From CAYSVN01 sp964434585 (GTDB lineage: Bacteria; Patescibacteriota; Gracilibacteria; Peribacterales; Peribacteraceae): DNA of 7,783 nt. Below are positions 1-4,911 of the stretch, piece after piece; the stretch's first letter is position 1; each line of letters starts with the position of its first letter. The notes under the pieces were generated by a model. That model saw only the letters and a program-made list of their open reading frames with translations. It was not told where the DNA came from and searched no databases. The stretch is taken from assembly GCA_964434585.1 (NCBI GenBank), contig CAYSVN010000059.1, positions 1 through 7,783 on the forward strand. The letters run 5' to 3'. A program made the translations under genes and the position numbers.

Positions 1-2
1 CT

Positions 3-167
3 GATGAAATGATTAATGAGCTTATCGCTATTTTTGATGAAAATTATGATGTGCAACTAACAAGAGAGCAAGCTATTGCACAGGGTAATAATATCTTAAA
101 TCATTACAGGGTAATGAAACGACTTTCGAACGATAATTCTATGCTACAATACTCCTCCTATGACTAA
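3..167 (+). CDS. 3' end of a small unidentified protein upstream of the recombinase (partial)
   Basis: An open frame enters from the left edge and runs 54 codons to a TAA stop at 165-167. The visible residues are charged and probably helical (an acidic start, then LTREQAIAQGNN, then a basic stretch), with no membrane segment. I do not recognise the family. The frame overlaps the recombinase start codon by 8 bases in another phase, an arrangement typical of genes belonging to the same integrated element. Its start is either outside the window or the internal ATG at 9. It could be a small regulatory or accessory protein of the element, but that is inference from position only. Confidence 0.5.
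   Translation, partial: DEMINELIAIFDENYDVQLTREQAIAQGNNILNHYRVMKRLSNDNSMLQYSSYD
142..150 (+). promoter_or_regulatory. Extended -10 promoter of the recombinase, near-leaderless
   Basis: TGCTACAAT is a TGn extended -10 followed by the hexamer TACAAT (145-150). No good -35 lies 16-18 bases upstream, as is normal for extended -10 promoters. Only nine bases separate the hexamer from the ATG at 160, so a normal start point would give a leader of about 3 bases. The only purine-rich Shine-Dalgarno candidate is missing: the bases before the ATG are pyrimidine-rich (CTCCTCCT). Confidence 0.5.
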
Positions 168-1713
168 TGCTATTATCTCCGCTCGGGTTTCCACACGTGA
201 ACAGGCTGAAGAAGGTTACTCACTACAAGCTCAACTAAAGCTAGCTATAGACTATGCTGAACGTCAAGGATTCAATGTAGTTGATCGTTATATTTTTTCT
301 GAATCTGCATCTGGTAAACAATATCGTAAAGAATTCAATAAAATGATGGATGCCGTAAAGAAAACGAAGACACCAGTACTCATCTGTGAAAAAGTTGATC
401 GCATTACAAGACACCCTAAAGATTCATTAATGCTTAATGATTGGTTAGATGAAGATGAAACAAGGCAACTGCACTTTGTTAAACAAGGTTTAATTCTTCA
501 TAAATATGCAAAATCAAATGAAATCTTTAACTGGGATATGCAGGTTGCTCAAGCTAGATTTATTAGCAATAACATCTCTGAAGAAGTTTTAAAGGGGTTT
601 GATCAAAAAGCATACGAAGGCTGGAGTCCTGCTAGTCGTAAACGTGGCTATAAGACTACTGGAGAGACAGGAAAGAAGACTTGGGCCATAGATACCAGCG
701 AACAGTCAGAGGCTCCATATATTAAACAAGCTTTTAAACTCTACAATACTGGTCACTACACCGTTGTTAGCCTCTCAAGACATTTAGCAACCTTAGGATA
801 TAAGCCAAATGGTAAAGCTATTCCTAAAAACAGTCTTCATAGTGTGCTAACGGATTGTTTCTATTGCGGAGAGTTTATGTGGAAGGGTAAACATTATCCT
901 AATGGTAAGCATGAACCACTAATTTCTAAAAACTTATTCCATAGTGTTCAAGATAGGTTAGGGCGTAAAGTAGCTGGTAAATATCGTAAACATAACTTTC
1001 TACTAAAAGGCATGTGTACTTGTGCTGAATGTGGACGCAGTATTGTAGGCGAAAGACAGAAAGGGAATCATTATTATAAATGTACTAGATATAACACTCC
1101 ATGCACACAACGTAAATGTACACGTGAGGAGGTGTTAGAGGAGCAAATAGGGAAGCTGATGGCAGAATTACAGTGTAATGATAAAAGGCTCTTAAAATGG
1201 GTTTCTAAGGCTCTGAGAGCAACCAATAAACCTCAAGCCAATCAACGTAAGCAACAGGTTAAAAAACTCCAAGCACAAGAGCTAGTGATCGATAATCGTA
1301 TGAGTGAAGCTTATGATGATAAGGTTGATGGCAAAATCACCGAAGAGTTCTATGTTAAAAAGCACAATGAGTACTCGAAAGAACTAACGCAAATACGGGT
1401 AGATATTGAGAAGCTAAAGAATAAAAAACAGTCGAAACAATATAGCTACTCTCATATTTTCGAACTGGCTCAAACTGGGGCAGAACGTTACCTTAATAGT
1501 ACTAATGTAGAGGTAAAGAGAGAGGCACTGCAAACGGTATTTTCGAACCTACAAATTAAGGAAGGTATTGTAGTCCCACAGTACGTTAAAGGCATGGAAG
1601 CCATTGCCAAATATGGCAAAAATAATGATTGGCTGGGGCGGAGGGATTCGAACCCCCGAATGTCGGTACCAGAAACCGATGCCTTACCACTTGGCGACGC
1701 CCCAATGATGTAA
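160..1713 (+). CDS. Large serine recombinase (site-specific integrase) ending inside tRNA-Gln
   Basis: This is a large serine recombinase that would cut and rejoin DNA at attachment sites to integrate or excise its element. The N-terminal resolvase domain (about residues 4-145) shows the catalytic serine in A8-R-V-S-T (S11) with R9, and the D80-R81-x-x-R84 active-site motif. A Recombinase domain follows (about 155-265). A zinc-ribbon DNA-binding domain has C286-x-C288-x2-C291 and then C308, C315 and C320. A coiled coil lies at about 360-425. The 517-residue length is normal for the family. The gene overlaps the preceding small ORF by 8 bases. Residues 491-515 are the antisense translation of tRNA-Gln (the well-known GRRDSNP string), so the true C-terminus in the circular form of the element should differ. 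The domain assignment is firm; integrase rather than invertase is inferred from the tRNA junction. Confidence 0.93.
   Translation: MTNAIISARVSTREQAEEGYSLQAQLKLAIDYAERQGFNVVDRYIFSESASGKQYRKEFNKMMDAVKKTKTPVLICEKVDRITRHPKDSLMLNDWLDEDETRQLHFVKQGLILHKYAKSNEIFNWDMQVAQARFISNNISEEVLKGFDQKAYEGWSPASRKRGYKTTGETGKKTWAIDTSEQSEAPYIKQAFKLYNTGHYTVVSLSRHLATLGYKPNGKAIPKNSLHSVLTDCFYCGEFMWKGKHYPNGKHEPLISKNLFHSVQDRLGRKVAGKYRKHNFLLKGMCTCAECGRSIVGERQKGNHYYKCTRYNTPCTQRKCTREEVLEEQIGKLMAELQCNDKRLLKWVSKALRATNKPQANQRKQQVKKLQAQELVIDNRMSEAYDDKVDGKITEEFYVKKHNEYSKELTQIRVDIEKLKNKKQSKQYSYSHIFELAQTGAERYLNSTNVEVKREALQTVFSNLQIKEGIVVPQYVKGMEAIAKYGKNNDWLGRRDSNPRMSVPETDALPLGDAPMM
1630..1704 (-). tRNA. tRNA-Gln (anticodon CTG)
   Basis: All arms fold. 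The 7-bp acceptor TGGGGCG/CGCCCCA is perfect, the D arm is GCC/GGC, the anticodon stem is TCGGT/ACCGA with loop TTCTGGT giving anticodon CTG, and the T arm has loop TTCGAAT with one G-T wobble. Discriminator G and an encoded CCA complete the gene, which at 75 nt resembles bacterial tRNA-Gln. The plus-strand recombinase frame runs antisense through it. I found no convincing promoter directly upstream (1705-1795), so expression may depend on read-through from tRNA-Val. A CTG anticodon reads only CAG, which a TTG isoacceptor elsewhere could also read, so this copy is a plausible low-cost integration site. Confidence 0.96.
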
Positions 1714-1722
1714 AAAATGAAA

Positions 1723-1785
1723 GCCTTACCACGGTTCGCGGCGCAGTCAGCTTAGCTGACGGAGACGGATGGCGACGCCCCAATG
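1723..1785 (-). pseudogene. tRNA-Gln 5' fragment interrupted by a palindromic insert
   Basis: Two blocks repeat the 5' end of the adjacent tRNA-Gln in the same orientation. Bases 1723-1732 match 1681-1690 (GCCTTACCAC, part of the D arm). Bases 1770-1785 match 1692-1707 (acceptor 5' strand, start of the D arm and four bases of 5' flank). Between them lie 37 bases (1733-1769), most of which form a palindromic element also found near tRNA-Val. The anticodon, T arm and 3' half are missing, so this is not a functional tRNA. Confidence 0.75.
1736..1775. repeat. Palindromic element, copy A
   Basis: A 40-base unit bounded by TCGC and its complement GCGA, with a central hairpin GTCAGC-TTA-GCTGAC. It shares almost all its sequence with copy B (1919-1960): TCGCGGCG, AGTCAGC, GCTGACG and AGACGGATG are common blocks in the same order. 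It sits inside the duplicated tRNA-Gln fragment, so it probably inserted there. The last GCGA overlaps tRNA-derived sequence. Confidence 0.7.
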
Positions 1786-1790
1786 TTGCT

Positions 1791-1823
1791 TTAAAACAGT
1801 TTACCCAAGGTAGGGGAGACTGT
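1791..1823 (-). terminator. Terminator-like hairpin downstream of tRNA-Val
   Basis: Read on the minus strand, ACAGT/ACTGT outer and CCC/GGG inner pairs enclose a 6-base loop, with one wobble and one mismatch between them. TTTTAAA follows, a short T-tract. The position, 12 bases past the 3' end of tRNA-Val, suits a Rho-independent terminator. The T-tract is short, so read-through into tRNA-Gln is possible. Confidence 0.5.
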
Positions 1824-1834
1824 CTTAATTTATG

Positions 1835-1911
1835 TGGTGGGTGATATAGGATTCGAACCTATGGCCTTCTGGGTGTAAACCAGACGCTCTAACCAACTGA
1901 GCTAATCACCC
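1835..1911 (-). tRNA. tRNA-Val (anticodon TAC)
   Basis: A complete cloverleaf of 77 nt. The acceptor is GGGTGAT/ATCACCC, the D arm GCTC/GAGC, and the anticodon stem TCTGG/CCAGA with loop TTTACAC giving anticodon TAC. The T arm is ATAGG/CCTAT with loop TTCGAAT. Discriminator A and an encoded CCA follow. It lies 130 bases upstream of tRNA-Gln on the same strand. A palindromic element (1919-1960) lies just upstream, between a possible -10 box and the mature 5' end. Confidence 0.97.
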
Positions 1912-1918
1912 GAGCGAA

Positions 1919-1960
1919 TCGCGGCGTAGTCAGCCACGGCTGACGTAGACGGATGTGCGA
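1919..1960. repeat. Palindromic element, copy B
   Basis: A 42-base unit bounded by TCGC and GCGA. Its central hairpin is GTCAGC-CACG-GCTGAC, which can extend by a further C-G pair. Copy A at 1736-1775 has the same arms with a different loop, so the fold is kept while the tip varies. It lies 7 bases from the mature 5' end of tRNA-Val and would be part of the precursor transcript if the promoter is further upstream. Confidence 0.7.
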
Positions 1961-1976
1961 AGTAGATTACCTAAAT

Positions 1977-1982
1977 TTTATA
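1977..1982 (-). promoter_or_regulatory. Possible -10 box for tRNA-Val
   Basis: TATAAA on the minus strand, 65 bases before the mature tRNA-Val 5' end and just past the stop codon of the upstream gene. I see no convincing -35 at 17 bases. It is the best candidate in this gap but weak. Confidence 0.3.
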
Positions 1983-1997
1983 CGAGAGTCTAGATGA

Positions 1998-2867
1998 TTA
2001 TGAGTTTGTTTTTAAAGCCTCCACTAATGGTAGGTAAAAACCTTGTAAAAAACCTTCCATAAATTTATAAGGCTTAGCTACCCAATTAGGATCTAACGAT
2101 ACAACATAAAGCTTAGGTTGTTTTGTGGCTACCTGTGTTAACTCGTATTGCATGACGTCTATAATATACTGGCTGGCCTGCTGGTATTTATCCTCAGAGT
2201 CCTTACTAGCTTTACAGGTGGCTACCATTGCAAAATCTGGATCGATAGAATAAACATGTGCATTGGTAATCTGCATTATTTCTTTTTCGCTACGCTGTGT
2301 TGTTACCATTGGCTTGTAGTCGTCTAAATACTGCTTGGTGGAATTTTTACAGTATTTTTGAACCTCTGTAAGTTCATTATCTTCATAGAGCACTAAGGCG
2401 CTAATATGTTGCACAAATCCTCTTAGCTCGTGCATAAAGCGATTAATAGTACCATCAGTTAACTGCTGTAAGGTTTGCAGTTCTTGTTCTATGTCTTGCT
2501 CAGAGCTATGTAATACTGTGCTTATTTGTTTTGTAATATCTTTACCTGCAGGACTATTGTCGTAATGGGCATCAATATGCATTAAGTGTAAACTATGCTG
2601 TGGCAGCATTCCTTGGCGCATTGCTAGCGTTAATGGCGGCACCATCTCACCATGTGGGCCTACTAATATTAAGTCATGAGTTTGAAATTGGAAGGCGTGT
2701 AGCTGATTTTTTTGAACAGTAAAAACTGAACCATCTATCCTAAAGATAGTGTATTTAGACTTTTCGACTGTTGCACTTACAATCTCTTTTAAAATGTGGC
2801 TTTTTTTTAGCACATTCTTTAATACTTCAACCGGCAATAAATCTGTCGTATTCATTAAGGCTGCCAT
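1998..2867 (-). CDS. Arginase-fold (UPF0489-like) metalloprotein, role unknown
   Basis: A 289-residue soluble protein with no signal peptide or membrane segment. Three motifs fit the metal-binding signature of the arginase/deacetylase fold in the expected order: GPHGE at 70-74 (H72), HIDAHYD at 97-103 (D99, H101, D103) and SIDPD at 207-211 (D209, D211). The stretch NQLHAF (54-59) followed by GEMVPP before the DAHxD motif is reminiscent of UPF0489-type proteins, some relatives of which are peptide arginases. An amidino- or amide-hydrolase is therefore plausible, but the substrate is unknown. The segment at about 110-200 is a helical, charged region that I cannot assign. M5 is an alternative start; neither has a Shine-Dalgarno site, and TATAAA (2882-2887) lies 14 bases before M1. 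The gene follows the terminator of the DUF2853 gene, so it is probably transcribed alone. Confidence 0.55.
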   Translation of the reverse strand: MAALMNTTDLLPVEVLKNVLKKSHILKEIVSATVEKSKYTIFRIDGSVFTVQKNQLHAFQFQTHDLILVGPHGEMVPPLTLAMRQGMLPQHSLHLMHIDAHYDNSPAGKDITKQISTVLHSSEQDIEQELQTLQQLTDGTINRFMHELRGFVQHISALVLYEDNELTEVQKYCKNSTKQYLDDYKPMVTTQRSEKEIMQITNAHVYSIDPDFAMVATCKASKDSEDKYQQASQYIIDVMQYELTQVATKQPKLYVVSLDPNWVAKPYKFMEGFLQGFYLPLVEALKTNS

Positions 2868-2896
2868 ATTATGTTTAATACTTTATATTGTCTACG

Positions 2897-2938
2897 AAAA
2901 AACCCCACCTTTTAACCGTAGTTAAAAGAAGAGGTTTT
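2897..2938 (-). terminator. Rho-independent terminator of the DUF2853 gene
   Basis: On the minus strand an 8-bp stem CTTTTAAC/GTTAAAAG is capped by a TACG tetraloop of the very stable C(UNCG)G class. An outer AAAACC/GGTTTT stem surrounds it and a run of six T follows (GGGGTTTTTT). It lies 16 bases after the stop of the DUF2853 gene and before the arginase-fold gene. Confidence 0.85.
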
Positions 2939-2954
2939 ATACTTACAATTCTGT

Positions 2955-3272
2955 TTAGAGAGCTTGCATTGCTAGGTAGCAGAATACAACACGGAATTTT
3001 TTAGGATTAGAAGCACCCATAGTTTCAACAGCACTTGCCGCAGCTGCTTCAATTTTTTCTAATGTACTATCAAACACAAGGTTGTTGATAATAAATTTAA
3101 CAACACGTTCCATTTCTGCAGGATCTGAAGATGAAACAAGTTCAGCATCAGCGTCAAAAATAGACGGTCCTAGCTTGCCTACAATAGTTTGAACAAGATC
3201 TGCGTCTACGTTGTCTACGTATTTTGCAAGTTCTTCAGTATACATTGCAATTTTTTCATCGGTTTGGCTCAT
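2955..3272 (-). CDS. DUF2853 family protein
   Basis: A 105-residue acidic, helical protein. The pattern MSQTDEKIAMYTEELAKY, then LGPSIFDADAELVSSSD, and a C-terminal NPKKFRVVFCYL matches my memory of DUF2853 along its whole length. No biochemical role is established for the family that I know of. The frame is open 20 codons further upstream to a TTG at 3332, but that TTG is the -35 hexamer of the gene's promoter and the -10 also lies in the extension, so the ATG at 3272 is chosen. This start has no Shine-Dalgarno site: the bases before it are pyrimidine-rich. The gene has its own promoter and a strong terminator, so it is a single-gene unit and probably well expressed. Confidence 0.82.
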   Translation of the reverse strand: MSQTDEKIAMYTEELAKYVDNVDADLVQTIVGKLGPSIFDADAELVSSSDPAEMERVVKFIINNLVFDSTLEKIEAAAASAVETMGASNPKKFRVVFCYLAMQAL

Positions 3273-3303
3273 AAAAAAAGAGGGGAATAAATAAGAGGTT
3301 TTT

Positions 3304-3332
3304 ATAATATGTAAGAGAGCAAGCGCTGTCAA
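3304..3332 (-). promoter_or_regulatory. Sigma-70-type promoter of the DUF2853 gene
   Basis: The minus strand has a consensus -35 TTGACA (3327-3332), exactly 17 bases of spacer, then TATTAT (3304-3309). The start point should fall near 3297, giving a leader of about 25 bases. This is the best promoter match in the window. Confidence 0.85.
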
Positions 3333-3415
3333 AAAAGCTTCCTAAAACCAGCAAGTGTTTATAGGGCTGATGTCAAATTAATCTTCTGTAATATTTATAG
3401 ACTAGTGGTATTATA

Positions 3416-3736
3416 TTATTGAATAGATTCAATGATTGTACTCATAAAGCCAAGAATATCGGCGAATGTTAGCTCGAAAGGAATCCCGAGTAATGCTGAG
3501 ATAATACGAACCAGGAAGAACGCTAAAAACGAAATAATTAAACCAATAATAGCGTAGCGAATAGTGCCTACGGCTGCTTTTACTTTTTCTTCGTTACCGG
3601 CTGATAGAATAAAAGAAATACCACCAACAATAATATAAATCACACAAAGAATAGAGGCAGCAACTAATGCTAAGGCAATAAAAAATGAGATGATTCCCAT
3701 AATATCTCCACCTTCTAGGATTTCAGCGAGTGACAT
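3416..3736 (-). CDS. Two-helix membrane protein, VirB2/TrbC pilin-like
   Basis: A 106-residue protein with two long hydrophobic segments, at about 15-45 and 61-84. They are joined by a short polar loop, SAGNEEKVKAAVGTIR, followed by an amphipathic C-terminal helix. The glycine-containing first helix (IIVGGISFI) plus the NEEK loop is the common pattern of VirB2/TrbC-like pilin subunits and of the many small two-TM proteins in Patescibacteria. A pilus role is inferred and not shown, since no other type IV secretion gene is present. Two starts are possible: M1 at 3736, without a Shine-Dalgarno site, and M13 at 3700, preceded by AGGTGGAG with good spacing, which would give 94 residues. The gene follows khpA by 24 bases and is likely the third gene of the rpsP operon. 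Confidence 0.65.
   Translation of the reverse strand: MSLAEILEGGDIMGIISFFIALALVAASILCVIYIIVGGISFILSAGNEEKVKAAVGTIRYAIIGLIISFLAFFLVRIISALLGIPFELTFADILGFMSTIIESIQ
3706..3713 (-). promoter_or_regulatory. Shine-Dalgarno site favouring the internal start of the pilin-like gene
   Basis: AGGTGGAG on the minus strand ends 5 bases before the ATG at 3698-3700 (residue 13 of the longer frame). It is one of the few good Shine-Dalgarno sequences in the window, and it argues for the shorter 94-residue product, which begins MGIISFF right at the first membrane helix. Confidence 0.5.
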
Positions 3737-3760
3737 AGTTTAAAAAGAAAAAGTATAAAA

Positions 3761-4018
3761 TTAGTTTACTGCGACTTCGTGAAGTTCGCAATACACTCTT
3801 TGGTCTTGAGTTCCGATAACTTTGGTTAAGTTTTTAATAGCTTTAATAACACGTCCACCTCTACCAATCATCTTTTTCATATCATCTGGGTGCACATGAA
3901 CATTGTAAGTAATTTTTGACTCTGTGTTTTCCACTTCAATAACAACGCTGTCTTTATGTTCAACAATGCCGTTAACGATAAGATCGATTAACGCCTGTCC
4001 TGGTAGCTGGTCACTCAT
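3761..4018 (-). CDS. khpA: KH-domain RNA-binding protein KhpA
   Basis: An 85-residue single KH domain. The RNA-binding GxxG loop is in I51-G-R-G-G-R-V-I-K-A-I (G52-R53-G54-G55), flanked by the expected helix and strands. Length and composition fit KhpA (YlqC), which in other bacteria binds RNA, often together with KhpB, and affects cell division or translation. Position supports the call: directly downstream of rpsP with two bases between the rpsP stop and this ATG, the conserved order in many bacteria. There is no separate Shine-Dalgarno site, so translation is probably coupled to rpsP. Confidence 0.92.
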   Translation of the reverse strand: MSDQLPGQALIDLIVNGIVEHKDSVVIEVENTESKITYNVHVHPDDMKKMIGRGGRVIKAIKNLTKVIGTQDQRVYCELHEVAVN

Positions 4019-4020
4019 GA

Positions 4021-4497
4021 TTATTCAGCAGGAGCTTCTTCTTTAGTTTCTTCGGCAGGAGTCTCTTCAGCCTTAGGTTCTTCTTTTACTTCTTCTGCAG
4101 GAGTTTCCTCAACAGCTGGAGCTTCTTCGGTTTTTACTTCTTCTGGAGCTGGCTCTTCAGCCTTAGGCTCTTCTGCAGCTGGTGCTGGAGCTTCTGGCTC
4201 TGGCTCAGGTTCTTTGTTTGGTCGTTTTTTAGTGTAAGTTTTCATAAACTTCTCCATATCTTTAAGGCCATCTTTTTTAAGAAGGCGAGCTACGGTATTA
4301 CTTGGCTGAGCGCCAACAGAAACCCAATACTGAACACGTTCGTGTTTAGCGGTAAACTCTGCAGGATCACGTGTTGGAATGTAGTGACCGATAATTTCGG
4401 TTACCTTTCCGCCCACAGGAGCAGAGTGCTCGGCTACCACCACGCGGTAAGCGGGTGCATTTTTACGGCCGGTTCGTTGAAGTCTAATAACTAACAT
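4021..4497 (-). CDS. rpsP: Small-subunit ribosomal protein S16 with a long acidic tail
   Basis: Residues 1-85 are a normal S16: MLVIRLQRTGRKNAPAYRVV at the start, then IIGHYIPTRDP and the VGAQPSNTVARLLKK segment. S16 binds 16S rRNA early in 30S assembly. Residues 95-158 are an extension made almost only of Glu, Pro, Ala and Lys in imperfect repeats (EEPKAEE, EETPAEE, EEAPA). It is probably disordered and strongly acidic, unlike the basic core. Most S16 proteins stop at about 80-100 residues; acidic tails are known in some lineages. The gene leads the operon rpsP - khpA - pilin-like gene. The start codon is only 10 bases past the -10 box, so the mRNA should be nearly leaderless. Confidence 0.95.
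   Translation of the reverse strand: MLVIRLQRTGRKNAPAYRVVVAEHSAPVGGKVTEIIGHYIPTRDPAEFTAKHERVQYWVSVGAQPSNTVARLLKKDGLKDMEKFMKTYTKKRPNKEPEPEPEAPAPAAEEPKAEEPAPEEVKTEEAPAVEETPAEEVKEEPKAEETPAEETKEEAPAE
4024..4215 (-). repeat. Degenerate in-frame repeat coding the S16 acidic tail
   Basis: Imperfect repeats of GAAGAAG-, CCTGC- and GCTGAAGA-type codons on the minus strand encode repeated EE-P/A-K units, for example EEPKAEE twice and ETPAEE twice. Such tracts change length by slippage or unequal recombination, so tail length probably varies between close relatives. Confidence 0.6.
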
Positions 4498-4507
4498 AAG
4501 TTGTGGG

Positions 4508-4536
4508 ATTGTACGGATCTCGCAGCATCATTGCAA
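4508..4536 (-). promoter_or_regulatory. Promoter of the rpsP operon, near-leaderless
   Basis: The minus strand has -35 TTGCAA (4531-4536), 17 bases of spacer and -10 TACAAT (4508-4513). Ten bases (CCCACAACTT) separate the -10 from the rpsP ATG, which places the expected start point about 4 bases before the start codon. No Shine-Dalgarno site is present. Confidence 0.75.
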
Positions 4537-4573
4537 GGGGAATTTTACTAAACGCTGTAAAGGTTTAAGAGGT

Positions 4574-4882
4574 TTAAGATGTAGAAAAGGCTTTTGACTT
4601 AGCTCTTATTGCGCGTACTTCCCACGATTTACTATTAATACTCTTGATATATTGCTCGATTGATGGTTTTAATTGCTGAATTTCTTGAACAGCAATGGAG
4701 TGAGAACAATGGATTATTACTTCGGCATTTTTACAGCTTATATCTTCTATAGAACTATAAAGATTTGGTAAATCTTGCTTTATGTATTGATGCAATTTTG
4801 TAATAACCTCTGCAGTGGTAGAGATATCTTTAAGTCCATGCTTTGCCAGTGTTTTTTTTAAAATACTTGTAATGTGCTCCAT
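4574..4882 (-). CDS. Small DUF721/DciA-like protein
   Basis: A 102-residue soluble protein. An N-terminal helical part (about 1-45) precedes AEVIIHCSHSIAVQEIQQLKPSIEQYI (54-79) and a basic end, EVRAIRAKSK. The pattern of a short strand, a helix with QE and L.P, and a final basic strand resembles the DUF721 core of DciA, the helicase-loading partner of DnaB, and short relatives in Patescibacteria. The match is from memory of the pattern and is moderate. It diverges from the CCA-enzyme gene with 29 bases between start codons and overlapping -10 boxes. TATACT lies 10 bases before its ATG, again a near-leaderless layout. The stop codon lies in a tandem 9-base repeat, 76 bases upstream of rpsP. 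Confidence 0.5.
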   Translation of the reverse strand: MEHITSILKKTLAKHGLKDISTTAEVITKLHQYIKQDLPNLYSSIEDISCKNAEVIIHCSHSIAVQEIQQLKPSIEQYIKSINSKSWEVRAIRAKSKAFSTS

Positions 4883-4892
4883 AACTTTGTGT

Positions 4893-4905
4893 AGTATAAT
4901 AGGAG
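4893..4905. promoter_or_regulatory. Overlapping divergent -10 boxes, plus Shine-Dalgarno of the CCA-enzyme gene
   Basis: On the plus strand TATAAT (4895-4900) lies 11 bases before the CCA-enzyme ATG at 4912. On the minus strand TATACT (4893-4898) lies 10 bases before the ATG of the DciA-like gene. Neither has a clear -35. AGGAG (4901-4905) is well spaced from the ATG at 4912 as a Shine-Dalgarno site, but it would be upstream of the transcript start if the plus-strand -10 is used. Confidence 0.45.
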
Positions 4906-4911
4906 TATACC

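Noticed and set aside
1586..1844. Short ORFs on both strands across the tRNA-Gln and tRNA-Val region.
   Set aside because: They are translations of tRNA sequence and its antisense (strings such as GRRDSNPR and GFEPPN). They have no protein family character.
3372..3377. A second minus-strand TTGACA upstream of the DUF2853 gene.
   Set aside because: The nearest -10-like box (TATAAA) is only 7 bases away and nothing suitable lies at 16-18 bases. The TTGACA at 3327-3332 has a proper partner.
4557..4577. Tandem 9-base repeat (AGGTTTAAG twice) at the end of the DciA-like gene.
   Set aside because: Two short copies can arise by chance or slippage. No hairpin strong enough for a terminator forms, so no function is claimed.
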